Origin: Halieaceae bacterium
GTDB lineage: Bacteria; Pseudomonadota; Gammaproteobacteria; Pseudomonadales; Halieaceae
Direction: 5' to 3'
DNA length: 64,000 nt
NCBI GenBank assembly: GCA_902631395.1
Contig: CACOYM010000004.1
Coordinates: 62,001 to 126,000 of the forward strand
The notes under the pieces were generated by a model that had not been told where the DNA came from, made no database searches, and worked only from the letters and a program-made list of their open reading frames with translations. Each line of letters begins with the position of its first letter. Positions within the stretch are counted from its first letter, which is position 1. Shown here piece after piece: positions 1-9,534 of the stretch. The position numbers were made by a program, and so were the translations under genes.

Positions 1-81
1 AAGGCCTGGGGAGGGTTGCTTAGATCAAGTCATTCACTCACTATGTTTATCCTGTCTTCGCCAGTCATCGCGGCGGAATTC

Positions 82-855
82 ATGAAAAAAGTCGAAGCCA
101 CCTCTTTTGTAATGAGTTATCTTGAGGCCTGGAACGAGCGGGATGCCGGTTCCGTTACGGAGCATCTTTGTCCCAACGGACACTACATTGATGAGGTGTT
201 TCAGCAGCAGATCAGTAGAGAGGCATTGTTTGAAGAATTGGTCGACTATTTCCAAAGCGACCATTATTTCTATGACGTCACAGGCGATATCCTGACCAAC
301 GGCAAAACCATCGCATTTCAGTACTGTGCCAAGCCTATGGCGCCAGATAGTCGGAAGGAAATTTGGCACGGCGCCGAGTTCATTACGCTTCGTGGGAACT
401 CGGCACTGGAGATTCGCGACTACTATCAGGCGCGCGTTAGCCTGTCACGCAGCCCGCGAGGTGACGACACAGCCAGATATATGAAGTCTGGTTTGCGCGA
501 GGAGACGATGGCGCAACTACTAGAGGCGCTGGAAAGCCTAATGGTGGAACGACAGCTGTATTTAGACCCGGAGCTGTCTCTGCCCAAACTGGCCGATTAC
601 CTAGACACGACCGTGAACCATGTTTCGCAAACCATTAACGCTGGTTTGCAGACGACCTTTTTCGATTATATCAATCAGAAGCGGGTGGAGGCGGCGATCA
701 AGCTGATGCAGTCAGAGTCCAGCTCCCGGGAAGCGATTCTCGATATTGCATTGGAGGTTGGTTTCAACTCGACCTCAACTTTTTATAACGCGTTTCGCAA
801 GGTCACTGGGCAGACGCCCGGTGCTTACCGTCAGCGGATGTTGTCAAAAGCTTGA
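82..855 (+). CDS. AraC-family regulator with N-terminal SnoaL-like domain
   Basis: About 257 residues. The first ~115 residues read like a SnoaL/NTF2-like fold (segments SYLEAWNERD and EIRDYYQARV). The last ~100 residues are an AraC-type double helix-turn-helix ending in the typical GFNSTSTFYNAFRKVTGQTP. AraC regulators bind DNA with this C-terminal domain and usually sense a ligand with the N-terminal domain; a SnoaL-like sensor is uncommon. The frame is open back to a TTG at 16 and an ATG at 43, but that extension would add a hydrophobic stretch odd for a cytoplasmic regulator, so I prefer the ATG at 82. No start has a strong ribosome site. It converges on the PuuA-like gene 5 bases away, so it is not in that operon; control of the neighbouring genes is only inferred. 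Confidence 0.72.
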   Translation: MKKVEATSFVMSYLEAWNERDAGSVTEHLCPNGHYIDEVFQQQISREALFEELVDYFQSDHYFYDVTGDILTNGKTIAFQYCAKPMAPDSRKEIWHGAEFITLRGNSALEIRDYYQARVSLSRSPRGDDTARYMKSGLREETMAQLLEALESLMVERQLYLDPELSLPKLADYLDTTVNHVSQTINAGLQTTFFDYINQKRVEAAIKLMQSESSSREAILDIALEVGFNSTSTFYNAFRKVTGQTPGAYRQRMLSKA

Positions 856-860
856 GAGGT

Positions 861-2243
861 TCAGAGTGCCCTGAGGTACCAGGCATAATCTAGGTCTGGG
901 ACCTCGGAGTGATAGGCATTGCTCTCGCCTTGCCGGATGGCGGCATAAATTTGCGCGAATTCCTCACCGAAATAGCCAGGTAAAATCTCGCTGCCGGCAA
1001 ACAATTCAATCGCTTTATCAACACGAGCTGGCAGTGTGGTCTCGTCTTCCGACAAGTCAGCATCCCGTGGCACCGGCTCTCCGGGGTCGATAGCGGCTCG
1101 TAGCCCATAGTGAATACCTGCCAGGACTGCCGCCAGCACCAAATAGGGGTTGGCCTCTGCTCCCGCCACCCGGTGCTCAATACGTCGGTTATGCTCGGTC
1201 GATCGTGGAACACGTAATGCAACCTCGCGATGATCGTATCCCCAACTTTTCCCTGAGGGTGCCAATGCGCCAGCTCTGAACCGCCGATAGGAATTGGCGT
1301 GAGGTGCGAAGCAGAGCATGGATTCATCCAGGAGCCTACCCAGCCCACCAACGGCATGGCGTAGGCGTGGCATCAGGCGTGGTGGTTCCACCGGGTCGGG
1401 ATCCGCAAAGACATTAGTGCCCTCTTTGTCGTAGACACTGGCATGAATGTGCATGCCGCTACCGGCCAATTCACCAAAAGGCCTCGCCATGAACGTAGCG
1501 CCGTAACCGTGTTTTCTGGCTACGCCCTTCACAATGCGTCTGAGCAGGAGCGCGTGAGTGCCGGCAACTACCGCGTCGGCTTGATGTAGCGTGTTGATTT
1601 CCCATTGCCCCGGGGAGAACTCGCTGTGCAGTGTGGTCAGCGGCACCCCCTGAAGCTCGCTAGCGATTCTAACGTCGTCCAAAAAGGCATCGCAGTCGAA
1701 AAGGTCATCGGCCATGCAGTATTGGATGCCTTGCTGCTCGAGATTTGTGCCGGGGATGTTGCCTTTCAAGGGCATCGGGCGGCGATCGTCAGTATTTGCA
1801 AGAAGATAGAACTCCAACTCTGTCGCGACCGTCGCCGAGAGGCCGTCTGCGTGGTAGCGGGCGAGCACATTTTCCAATGGCTGCCGGGGATCTACCCAGT
1901 CCAATTCGCCGTTGTCCTGGGTGTAGGCCACCATGATTTGTGCGACTGGGGAGTCATACCAGGGTGCCGGCGCGAGCGTTCCCGAGATGGGCAGGATGAT
2001 TTGATCGGGGTCACCACCGAGCTCTGAAAGGGGAATTTCGTCGTACCAGTCTCCCCTTGCGCCAAGCAGGGGCGCAGAGCGAGGCGTCAGAAAGGTACCG
2101 TCAAAGAGTCTTGAGAACTCCGAGCGATGAATACGTTTTGCGCGCAAAATACCCGAGACATCGGGCATCAGCAGTTCCAATATCTGCGTGTCAGGGTACG
2201 TTTTTAAGAACTTCTCTAGTTCTGCCGCGTCGGCATAGTTCAT
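861..2243 (-). CDS. puuA: Glutamine synthetase family protein, gamma-glutamylputrescine synthetase-like
   Basis: 460 residues, the usual size of the short type III glutamine synthetases that ligate glutamate to amines in an ATP-dependent reaction. The N-terminal beta-grasp part contains LLMPDVSGILRAKR. The catalytic part shows ATELEFYLL, FSPGQWEIN, SGMHIHASV and EHRVAGAEANPYLVLAA, which carry the metal- and glutamate-binding residues of the family. The ATG at 2243 follows an AGAGAGA ribosome site. It is divergent from the PuuB-like oxidase, which in the known putrescine route acts on the product of this enzyme. Family assignment is secure; the amine (putrescine, another polyamine or ethanolamine) cannot be read from sequence. 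puuD and puuC homologues are not next to it. Confidence 0.85.
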   Translation of the reverse strand: MNYADAAELEKFLKTYPDTQILELLMPDVSGILRAKRIHRSEFSRLFDGTFLTPRSAPLLGARGDWYDEIPLSELGGDPDQIILPISGTLAPAPWYDSPVAQIMVAYTQDNGELDWVDPRQPLENVLARYHADGLSATVATELEFYLLANTDDRRPMPLKGNIPGTNLEQQGIQYCMADDLFDCDAFLDDVRIASELQGVPLTTLHSEFSPGQWEINTLHQADAVVAGTHALLLRRIVKGVARKHGYGATFMARPFGELAGSGMHIHASVYDKEGTNVFADPDPVEPPRLMPRLRHAVGGLGRLLDESMLCFAPHANSYRRFRAGALAPSGKSWGYDHREVALRVPRSTEHNRRIEHRVAGAEANPYLVLAAVLAGIHYGLRAAIDPGEPVPRDADLSEDETTLPARVDKAIELFAGSEILPGYFGEEFAQIYAAIRQGESNAYHSEVPDLDYAWYLRAL

Positions 2244-2421
2244 GTTCTATCTCTCTTATTACCCACAACAGCAAGCTTAGGGCGGCATTCGCGTTTGTCT
2301 ACCAGTCGTATAGGCCGCCATTCGATAGTGTATTAACTTCGATACACTCTGATCGGTTAATCAAGAAAACGATTCGGAGGGCAATTGCCGTCCACCGCTT
2401 TTCGCACTTGGAGAAAGCCAT

Positions 2422-3723
2422 ATGTTTGGACTGCGCGCGATCAAAGACTCTTCTGAGCACACCGGATCCTACTACGCGGCATCACGCAGCCCCGCGTTCG
2501 AGTATCCACCACTTACCGACGCAATTGAGTGTGATGTTTTGGTCGTCGGAGGGGGCTTTTCTGGCGTCAACACGGCGGTTGAGCTCGCAGAACGTGGTTA
2601 TGAGGTGGTGCTGATTGAGGCCAATCGAGTCGGTTGGGGCGCAAGCGGTCGCAATGGTGGTCAAATTATCGGTGGAATTGGCCACACCCCAGAACGATTT
2701 AAGAAATCTATTGGTGAGGAGGGCATCAATACGATTTATCAAATGGGTATTGAGGCCCGCGATATTATAAAAGAGCGCGTTGAAACCTACAGCATTGATT
2801 GTGATCTGAAGTGGGGTTATTGCGATGTGGCGTTGAAGCCGCGCCACATGAAAGATTTTGCCGAGTGGCGTGACTGGGAGAAAACCATTGGTAACCCGCA
2901 CCCTTACACGCTGCTGGATGCGAGTGAGCTGAAAGATTTCGTGAACTCTGATCGGTATCTCGGTGGTCTTCACAATACGGCCAATGGCCACATTCATCCT
3001 TTGAACCTCTGCATTGGCGAGGCTGCTGCGGCAGGCAGTAGAGGTACCCGTATTTTTGAGCAAACCCGGGCGCTGGAGATCATGCCCGGAGACAGGCCCG
3101 TCGTGAGGACCGAGCAAGGTCGCGTGACCGCCAAGAATGTTGTGCTTGCGGGCAATGCGTATATGGGAAAGTTGATTCCAAAGCTCAGCACCCGGGTGTT
3201 GCCTTCAGCCAGCTCGGTAATTGCCACCGAGCCCTTGTCTGAATCGCTGGCTCAAAAGTTACTACCCGGTGACGTCGCCGTATGTGATCCGCGAACCGCG
3301 CTGGATTACTTCAGGCTCTCTGCTGATCGCCGCATGTTGTTTGGTGGGCTGTCTAATTACACCGGTATGGAACCTAAAAATTTGGTCTCGGTGATGCGCA
3401 AGAAAATGCGTACTGTGTTCCCGGATCTCGCGGACATCAGAGTGGATTACGCCTGGAGTGGTTGGATTGGAATTGGCATCAATCGTATGCCGCAGCTTGG
3501 CGAGCTGGCACCGAATATTCGCTATATTCAAGCTTATTCAGGTCATGGTGTGGCACCGACCCACATCATGGCTAAGATCACCGCTGAGAGTATTGCTGGC
3601 GAATCCGACCGGTTCAACGTGATGGCGGCCATTCCCCACATGCCCTTCCCGGGAGGACGAGTGTTCGGCAGGCCATTGCTCGCCGCGGGCATGGCGTATT
3701 ACAAGCTGATGGATCTGCGGTAA
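2422..3723 (+). CDS. puuB: FAD-dependent oxidoreductase, gamma-glutamylputrescine oxidase-like
   Basis: 433 residues of the DAO/OrdL family. An N-terminal Rossmann motif VVGGGFSGVNTAVELAERG (residues ~41-59) binds FAD, followed by GWGASGRNGGQI, a segment typical of PuuB/OrdL enzymes. The C-terminal part AYSGHGVAPTHIMAK is the usual family ending. Such enzymes oxidise the secondary amine of gamma-glutamylated polyamines, giving an aldehyde, ammonia and hydrogen peroxide. The ATG at 2422 has GGAG nine bases upstream. The 178-base divergent spacer shared with the PuuA-like gene probably holds the control region for both. Substrate is inferred from pairing with PuuA. Confidence 0.85.
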   Translation: MFGLRAIKDSSEHTGSYYAASRSPAFEYPPLTDAIECDVLVVGGGFSGVNTAVELAERGYEVVLIEANRVGWGASGRNGGQIIGGIGHTPERFKKSIGEEGINTIYQMGIEARDIIKERVETYSIDCDLKWGYCDVALKPRHMKDFAEWRDWEKTIGNPHPYTLLDASELKDFVNSDRYLGGLHNTANGHIHPLNLCIGEAAAAGSRGTRIFEQTRALEIMPGDRPVVRTEQGRVTAKNVVLAGNAYMGKLIPKLSTRVLPSASSVIATEPLSESLAQKLLPGDVAVCDPRTALDYFRLSADRRMLFGGLSNYTGMEPKNLVSVMRKKMRTVFPDLADIRVDYAWSGWIGIGINRMPQLGELAPNIRYIQAYSGHGVAPTHIMAKITAESIAGESDRFNVMAAIPHMPFPGGRVFGRPLLAAGMAYYKLMDLR

Positions 3724-3733
3724 CGGGTATCTT

Positions 3734-4105
3734 TTACGCCGCCTCGTCTGGCACCATCATGGCGTAGACTTTACGGATTTTTTCAAGTACCTCGGCTGTA
3801 CCTTTCCAGCCTTTTGGGAAGACCCAGCTATCGCCTGCTCTGACCTCAGAGACAACGCCACTCTCGGAAGTAAAGCGCCAGTGCCCTTCCAGCAGGTAGC
3901 AGAATTCAGTGAGCTCGAGATCAAGCTCTAGCGTACCGGGCTCGCACTCCCAAGTGCCGGTATACAGCTGACCCTTTGCCAGTTCGCCCTCAAAAAACCC
4001 GGCATTGGTTTGCAGGGGCAGTGCGCCCACCGGCTCCCCAAAAGATTCGCATTCCTCAAGACCTGTCAGCGTTGCGGGCTGTTTTTGAATACTGATGTCT
4101 GTCAT
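3734..4105 (-). CDS. Small cupin-domain protein (DUF861/EutQ-like)
   Basis: 123 residues, a single cupin barrel. The centre TGTWECEPGTLELDLELTEFCYLLEGHWRF and the later AGDSWVFPKGWKGTAEV fit the Cupin_3 (DUF861) pattern, common in small proteins beside amine and amino-acid catabolic genes. No enzymatic function can be assigned; many relatives are simply called cupins. It converges on the PuuB-like gene with 10 bases between the stops. The ATG follows GGAGAG, a good ribosome site. Its place beside PuuA/PuuB suggests a role in the same amine metabolism, which is inference. Confidence 0.7.
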   Translation of the reverse strand: MTDISIQKQPATLTGLEECESFGEPVGALPLQTNAGFFEGELAKGQLYTGTWECEPGTLELDLELTEFCYLLEGHWRFTSESGVVSEVRAGDSWVFPKGWKGTAEVLEKIRKVYAMMVPDEAA

Positions 4106-4387
4106 GACTTTCTCTCCGCCTGATGTAGTCGATTATTACAGGGTGCTTCAGAGCAGACCCCACCTACAATCGTTAGGGGCTGTTATTTTAAGTGACACAG
4201 CGACTGCTGCGCTTCTCAGCCCATATGCTCGCAGTCACGCACTTCCGCAATCAAGTACTCTATGTGAATAGGCAATGTGTGATGAGTAGTTAATGACGGA
4301 CCATGCGTTGGTGAGCAAAGCGCTCCTTCACGATGCGAATCGAGGCATCTGGAGCATGGCCGTTGATGGAATAACGGGTTACTGCCC

Positions 4388-6139
4388 ATGACGCTATTTG
4401 CTGCTACCACCGCTTTTTTCGTTTTCATCTTTGTGGTGATTGGCAGCTATGCGGGCCGTCGCGTGAAGACGCTCGAGGACTACTACGTCGCAGGCCGGCG
4501 CGCGCCAACGTTTCTCATTATCGGAACGCTTGTTGCGAGCAATATGAGCACAACCGTCTTCATGGGGGAGGCTGGTTTCACGTATGCGGGCCAACTGGGT
4601 CCTTACTTGTTGCTCCCCGGGCTCCCGGTAACAGGTTATGTTTTTGGTGCACTATTTTTTGGCACCTATCTGAGGCGCAGCAGAGCGACCACCGTAGCCG
4701 CTTTTTTTGGAGAGCGTTTTGCGTCTCCCGAGGTCCAGCGGATCGCCGCATGGACGGTGATATTGGGCCTGGGAGGGTACCTGCTGGTGGTGACGCAGGG
4801 TGCAGCGCTGCTGCTCTCTGATCTGACGAGTGTCAGCTACACCGAGGGTGTTTTGATTGCGTGGTTGAGTTATTCCACGTTCACGCTGTATGCGGGCTCT
4901 AAGGGCGTGGTGATCACCGACACGCTGATGTTCCTCTTGTTTACTGCCGCATCTTTCTTCGTGGTGGTGCACTTGGTCGAGGGCTTTGGCGGTATCTCGC
5001 AGACGATCCAAGATCTCACGCGGCAGGATATAAAGCCTGGCTTAATGAGCTGGCACGGCATCATCGGCGATGGGACCCCTTGGCCGACGGCATTGGACTT
5101 CTTAATTTGGTTTGTCTTGATTGATCTGTCTTGGAGCCTCGTTTACGCCGTGAGCCCCTGGCAATCCAGCCGACACCTTATGGCCAAAAGCGAACACGTC
5201 GTACTGCGCGCGTCAATTTATACCGTGCTGGTCGTCATCTTTTTGCAAATTGCCATTTACGGCGCCGGCGGTTTCGTGAACCTTGCAAACCCGGACATCG
5301 AGAATGAAGAGACGGTCTTGATTTGGGCCGCTATGAATCTGGTGCCCAGCTACTTGGGTGCCATATTAGTTGCGGGTATCGTCTGTGCTGCGCTGTCATC
5401 GGCTTCAACTTTTTTGTCGCTGGTTGGTTTTAGTGTCAGCAAAGATTTAGGTATCCAGAACAATGCTGAAAGCTTGGGTCGGACACGCACAGCAATGGCG
5501 CTGATCAGCCTTATGGTGCTCGGCCTGAGCCTTTTCCTGCCGCACAACCTGTTCTGGATCACGTTATTCATCGGGACAGTTTTTGCCTCCAGTTGGGGTC
5601 CGGTTGGATTGATGAGCATCTGGAGTCGATCGATCACCGCGCGCGGCGCGCGCTGGGGCATATTGGCTGGCTTGCTGGCGAATATCGTACCAGCAGCACT
5701 CGACTACATCGGGCTAATCGATTTGCCCAGTTACATGGAGCCGGTTCTGCTGGGCATTGTGGCCTCTGTCCTTTTCGCTCGATTAGGCTCTAGAGGCGAT
5801 GTCGTCTCTGAGGCAGAGCGAGACTATCGAACGCAACTTCACCAAACTCCTTCGGTCGATGTCGATCGGCGGGCGACACGTATAACGTTGCTGGCGCCTA
5901 CACTCTTGATTGCTTACGGTTGTGTGATGCCATTCTTGCTACTGCACTTTTATGTGGAGCCTTACCAGCTCGGTGCGGGCATTATCGAGTTGGGTGAGAG
6001 CATTGATTGGCATCATGCGGAGCCATGGTTCGTCATTGGCCCATTTCTCATTCATGTTCCCCTAGGGGGGATTGCATGGCGGGTGATTCGACGTCGGTAC
6101 TCACCGAGTGCGTCTACCGCGTCCGCTAGTCACGCGTGA
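4388..6139 (+). CDS. Sodium:solute symporter family transporter
   Basis: 583 residues with about 13-14 hydrophobic segments, the layout of the SSS (PutP/SGLT) family. The first cytoplasmic loop has the family-typical DYYVAGRRAPTF, followed by NMSTTVFMGEAGFTYAGQ, and the middle has SSASTFLSLVGFSVSKD, which corresponds to the sodium-site helix. These proteins import small organic solutes with sodium across the inner membrane. The C-terminal third adds extra membrane helices around residues 505-570. Substrate is unknown; the polyamine and amine-oxidase neighbours make an amine or amino acid plausible. The start ATG at 4388 has only a weak ribosome site. Confidence 0.82.
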   Translation: MTLFAATTAFFVFIFVVIGSYAGRRVKTLEDYYVAGRRAPTFLIIGTLVASNMSTTVFMGEAGFTYAGQLGPYLLLPGLPVTGYVFGALFFGTYLRRSRATTVAAFFGERFASPEVQRIAAWTVILGLGGYLLVVTQGAALLLSDLTSVSYTEGVLIAWLSYSTFTLYAGSKGVVITDTLMFLLFTAASFFVVVHLVEGFGGISQTIQDLTRQDIKPGLMSWHGIIGDGTPWPTALDFLIWFVLIDLSWSLVYAVSPWQSSRHLMAKSEHVVLRASIYTVLVVIFLQIAIYGAGGFVNLANPDIENEETVLIWAAMNLVPSYLGAILVAGIVCAALSSASTFLSLVGFSVSKDLGIQNNAESLGRTRTAMALISLMVLGLSLFLPHNLFWITLFIGTVFASSWGPVGLMSIWSRSITARGARWGILAGLLANIVPAALDYIGLIDLPSYMEPVLLGIVASVLFARLGSRGDVVSEAERDYRTQLHQTPSVDVDRRATRITLLAPTLLIAYGCVMPFLLLHFYVEPYQLGAGIIELGESIDWHHAEPWFVIGPFLIHVPLGGIAWRVIRRRYSPSASTASASHA

Positions 6140-6159
6140 GCCATCTGGCTGTTCCGCCC

Positions 6160-7743
6160 TCACGCATCTTTCAGTATGCGCCGTGCGGCGTTGTGTCCTG
6201 GTGCGCCGGTTACGCCGCCACCGGGGTGCGCACCTGAACCGCACAGATAGAGGCCTTTCATGGGCGTGGCGTATTGTGCGGCATCGGGGTGTGGCCTCAT
6301 ATTGAACAGTTGGTCGGGTTCGAGTCTGCCGTGGCAGATGTCACCGCGGGTCATCCCAAGCATGCGTTCCAGATCCAGTGGTGTAAGGCACTGGTAACCC
6401 ACTGTAATTTCCCTCAGTGGAGGGATGAAGCGTTCCACGTAGCTGAAAATACGCTCAGTGATGCGATCTTTTTCATTGTCCCATGAGCGTCCGCCACTCA
6501 GGTCGTATGGCATGTATTTGCATAGGAGGCTCATCACGTGGTGGCCCCGCGTATCGGTCAATGTCGGGTCCAGCACGCTGGGGATAATTGCTTCAATAAT
6601 CGGCGGATCCGCAGGGTCGCCCCGCTTGGCGCTGTGGAATGCGGCATTTAAATGGTCGGCACTCTCGATCATCGTGATACTGGCTCGATGATGTGCCCCC
6701 TCGGCACCGGGAAGTGCGGCAAATTCTGGTAGCTCAGACAATGCGAGGTTCATGCGCAGCGAGGCAGACTCCTGTCGGAAGCTCTTCACGTCACGGGTAA
6801 AGTCCTCCGGAAGATGCTCTTCGCCCAATAGTGTGAAAAACGTGCGCTTGGGGTCCGTGTTCGCTGCGACAACCGGTGCAGTAAGCACTTCGCCCGAGGC
6901 AAGCGTGACGCCTGTGACCATCTCATTCGATACGTTAACGCGTTGCACTGCAGCGTCGGTCCGAATTGTCACGCCGTGAGCCATTGCCGATTTCATCATC
7001 GCTTGGGTGATACCGCCCATACCACCTTTGACAATACCCCAGGCGCCTGTTCGCCCATCAACCTCGCCGACGGCGTGGTGCAACATCGCCAGGCTCGCGC
7101 CAGGCTGGCTTAAGGGCGCGTAGTTGGCAGGCATGATGTGGGCGGCCACCATCGACTTCACTTTTTCGCTTTCAAACCAGCGGTCAATGAGCGTTTCCGG
7201 CGCGCCGATGAAGAACTGCATCAGTCGCCAGCGTGCCTCTGCGTCAAGCCGGAACACATCAACACCCATTTTGAGCATGGTGAGGAGATCTCCGACGCCC
7301 TGTTCCCCTAATTTAGGCGGCTCGTTAAGCCATTGCTTGGCCAGTAGCTGCCCAATTTGATCCACAGAGCGCTCGAACGACTCATAAGCCTGAAAGTCGG
7401 TTTGAGAAAATTTTTCGAACTGTGCTCGATTGAACTGCTCATCGGCGGTAAGCAGCAAATGGTCACCACTGGAGTCAATGTAGAGCGCGTTCTCCAGCAT
7501 AATGGCTTCGTAGCCGTAATTGCCCAGTTGTAAATCCTCAACGACTTTAGGCCGCAGCAGACTCACGACATAGGAAAACGTTGAATTACGGTACCCTGGG
7601 TAAAACTCCTCCGTGACTGCCGCGCCCCCCACAATTGAGCGCTGCTCGAGCACGCAAACACTCATTCCGCCTCTGGCGAGGTAGTTGGCCGTGGTGAGCC
7701 CGTTGTGGCCCGCACCGATGACGATGGCGTCATAATGACTCAT
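6160..7743 (-). CDS. Phytoene desaturase/PYROXD2-like FAD oxidoreductase
   Basis: 527 residues of the CrtI/PYROXD2-type flavoprotein family. The N-terminus holds the dinucleotide fold IGAGHNGLTTANYLARGG. GGAAVTEEFYPGYRNS (residues ~40-55) is characteristic of the PYROXD2 group, and the C-terminus ends in YLCGSGAHPGGGVTGAPG, the second FAD-contacting motif. No carotenoid genes are near, so the carotenoid label common for this family is unlikely to be right; the reaction is unknown. A clear paralogue is encoded divergently from 7938, and the ~195 bases between them probably hold both promoters. It converges on the symporter gene. Confidence 0.8.
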   Translation of the reverse strand: MSHYDAIVIGAGHNGLTTANYLARGGMSVCVLEQRSIVGGAAVTEEFYPGYRNSTFSYVVSLLRPKVVEDLQLGNYGYEAIMLENALYIDSSGDHLLLTADEQFNRAQFEKFSQTDFQAYESFERSVDQIGQLLAKQWLNEPPKLGEQGVGDLLTMLKMGVDVFRLDAEARWRLMQFFIGAPETLIDRWFESEKVKSMVAAHIMPANYAPLSQPGASLAMLHHAVGEVDGRTGAWGIVKGGMGGITQAMMKSAMAHGVTIRTDAAVQRVNVSNEMVTGVTLASGEVLTAPVVAANTDPKRTFFTLLGEEHLPEDFTRDVKSFRQESASLRMNLALSELPEFAALPGAEGAHHRASITMIESADHLNAAFHSAKRGDPADPPIIEAIIPSVLDPTLTDTRGHHVMSLLCKYMPYDLSGGRSWDNEKDRITERIFSYVERFIPPLREITVGYQCLTPLDLERMLGMTRGDICHGRLEPDQLFNMRPHPDAAQYATPMKGLYLCGSGAHPGGGVTGAPGHNAARRILKDA

Positions 7744-7937
7744 GAAAAATCCAATTATTTGCCTGACGCAAGACGCTTTCGATAGTACTGCACCCAGAGA
7801 AAATCGGAGGGGAAAGTTGGGTCGAAGAGTGCTCGGCCGGTCGCATCAATAGACGGTTAGTATGCTTCCGTGAAGGCTCGTATGTCGACGCCTCTCAACC
7901 GCCTTACACTCAACGTTCATCTGTGGGAGTGAAGACC

Positions 7938-9527
7938 ATGACTGCTCACAATCATGACTCCGATGTCATCATTATTGGTGGCGGCCATAATGGCCTGGCC
8001 TGTGCTGGGTATCTGGCAAAAGCGGGGAAGTCGGTACGACTTTTTGAAGCGCGCAGCATTCTGGGCGGCGCAGCCGTCACTGAGGAGTTCCATCCTGGGT
8101 TCCGCAATTCCGTGTATTCCTACTCGGTAAGCCTGCTCCACCCGCAGGTCATTAGTGATTTGTCACTCGAGCAGCATGGCCTCGAAATTATGGAACGGCC
8201 CGCCGGCACGCTCAGTTTGCTTGAGGACGACCACCTGTTGTTGACCCGAGACGACAACCAGGCGCGAGCAGAGATCGCCAGATTTTCTAAGCGTGATGCT
8301 GAGCGAATCGAGCAATTCGAGGAAGAGATCAGTGCGGTAGCGATTGCGCTACGCGAACTGGCGACTCAGGCACCCCCAGATTTTGGTGGGGGCTGGCGCG
8401 ACATGATGCAGTTGCTGTCGGCCGGGAATGTCGCCAGAAAGCTGGGTTCGCACTCGCAGAAGGTGTTGGCGACATTATTGACCAGTTCTCTTGGCGATTA
8501 CCTGGATTCCTGGTTCGAGGGAGAGGCGCTCAAAGGCGTGCTGGGATTGGAGGGCGTCATTGGCAACTTTGCCAGCCCTTACCAATCTGGCACCGCTTAC
8601 ATCCTGCTGCACCACGCATTTGGCGAGGTGAAGGGTCGTGCCGGCGCATGGGGAATCGCCAAAGGTGGTATGGGTGCCATCAGTGATGCCATGGCGCGCT
8701 ATGCCCAAGCCCAAGGTGCCGTGCTAGAAGTCGGCGCACCGGTTGAGAATATTGTGATGGAAGGAAGTCGGGCTGTCGGTGTCACGCTGGCCGATGGGCG
8801 AACGTTTCACGCACGACAGGTCGCCGCTAATTTACACCCGCAGACCTTGTTAACGAAAATGCTGGATCCCGAGCTATTGAGTGCTGAAGATCGGCGGCGC
8901 ATTGAGGGCTACCGGAGCCACTCGGCGACCTTCCGAATGAACGTCGCCTTATCTGAGTTGCCCCAGTTCACCACGATGGCAGGGCGTGGCGATGCGCATT
9001 TTGCCGGAGCAATCGAGGTCTCACCTTCGTTAGCCTACATAGAGCAAGCCTATCTTGATGCTAAGCAATTTGGCTGGGCACAGCGGCCCGTGGTGTCGAT
9101 GCAGGTGCCCACCACGCAAGATGATTCGCTTGCTCCAAAGGGTGCGCATGTTGCAAGCCTTTTCTGTCAACACTTCCAGCGCCATTTGCCCAATGGACAG
9201 TACTGGGATGATGTCCGAGAAAAAGTTGCTGATCAGATCATTGATACCATCGATGCGTATGCACCCAACTTCAAAGGGTCAGTGCTGGGGCGCCAGATCA
9301 AGACGCCTCTCGATATCGAGCGTGATCTCGGCATGATTGGGGGCGATATCTTTCATGGTGCACTGCAGCTCGATCAGTTTTATTCCATGCGGCCCATACC
9401 GGGTCATGCGTCCTACCGGATGCCAGTCGATAACGTTTTCTTGTGTGGTTCTGGCGCACATCCCGGTGGCGGCGTAACCGGGTTGCCTGGCCGTAACGCC
9501 GCGCAGGTTATGTTGCGGGGTCGGTAA
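7938..9527 (+). CDS. Phytoene desaturase/PYROXD2-like FAD oxidoreductase, paralogue of the divergent gene
   Basis: 529 residues from the ATG at 7938, chosen because GGGAG lies 8 bases upstream; a GTG at 7923 would add five residues. It has IIGGGHNGLACAGYLAKAG for FAD binding, GGAAVTEEFHPGFRNS, and the C-terminal LCGSGAHPGGGVTGLPG. These motifs match the divergent gene nearly residue for residue, so the two arose by duplication or travel as a pair. Both keep the FAD motifs and look intact. They may form a heteromer or act on related substrates; this is inference. It converges on the sulfatase gene with 7 bases between. Confidence 0.8.
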   Translation: MTAHNHDSDVIIIGGGHNGLACAGYLAKAGKSVRLFEARSILGGAAVTEEFHPGFRNSVYSYSVSLLHPQVISDLSLEQHGLEIMERPAGTLSLLEDDHLLLTRDDNQARAEIARFSKRDAERIEQFEEEISAVAIALRELATQAPPDFGGGWRDMMQLLSAGNVARKLGSHSQKVLATLLTSSLGDYLDSWFEGEALKGVLGLEGVIGNFASPYQSGTAYILLHHAFGEVKGRAGAWGIAKGGMGAISDAMARYAQAQGAVLEVGAPVENIVMEGSRAVGVTLADGRTFHARQVAANLHPQTLLTKMLDPELLSAEDRRRIEGYRSHSATFRMNVALSELPQFTTMAGRGDAHFAGAIEVSPSLAYIEQAYLDAKQFGWAQRPVVSMQVPTTQDDSLAPKGAHVASLFCQHFQRHLPNGQYWDDVREKVADQIIDTIDAYAPNFKGSVLGRQIKTPLDIERDLGMIGGDIFHGALQLDQFYSMRPIPGHASYRMPVDNVFLCGSGAHPGGGVTGLPGRNAAQVMLRGR

Positions 9528-9534
9528 GCGTGCG

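Noticed and set aside
2057-2614. 185-residue plus-strand frame
   Set aside because: It overlaps the PuuA-like and PuuB-like genes in other frames and has no protein-like pattern.
2482-3117. 211-residue minus-strand frame
   Set aside because: It lies fully inside the PuuB-like gene, antisense, and shows no family motif.
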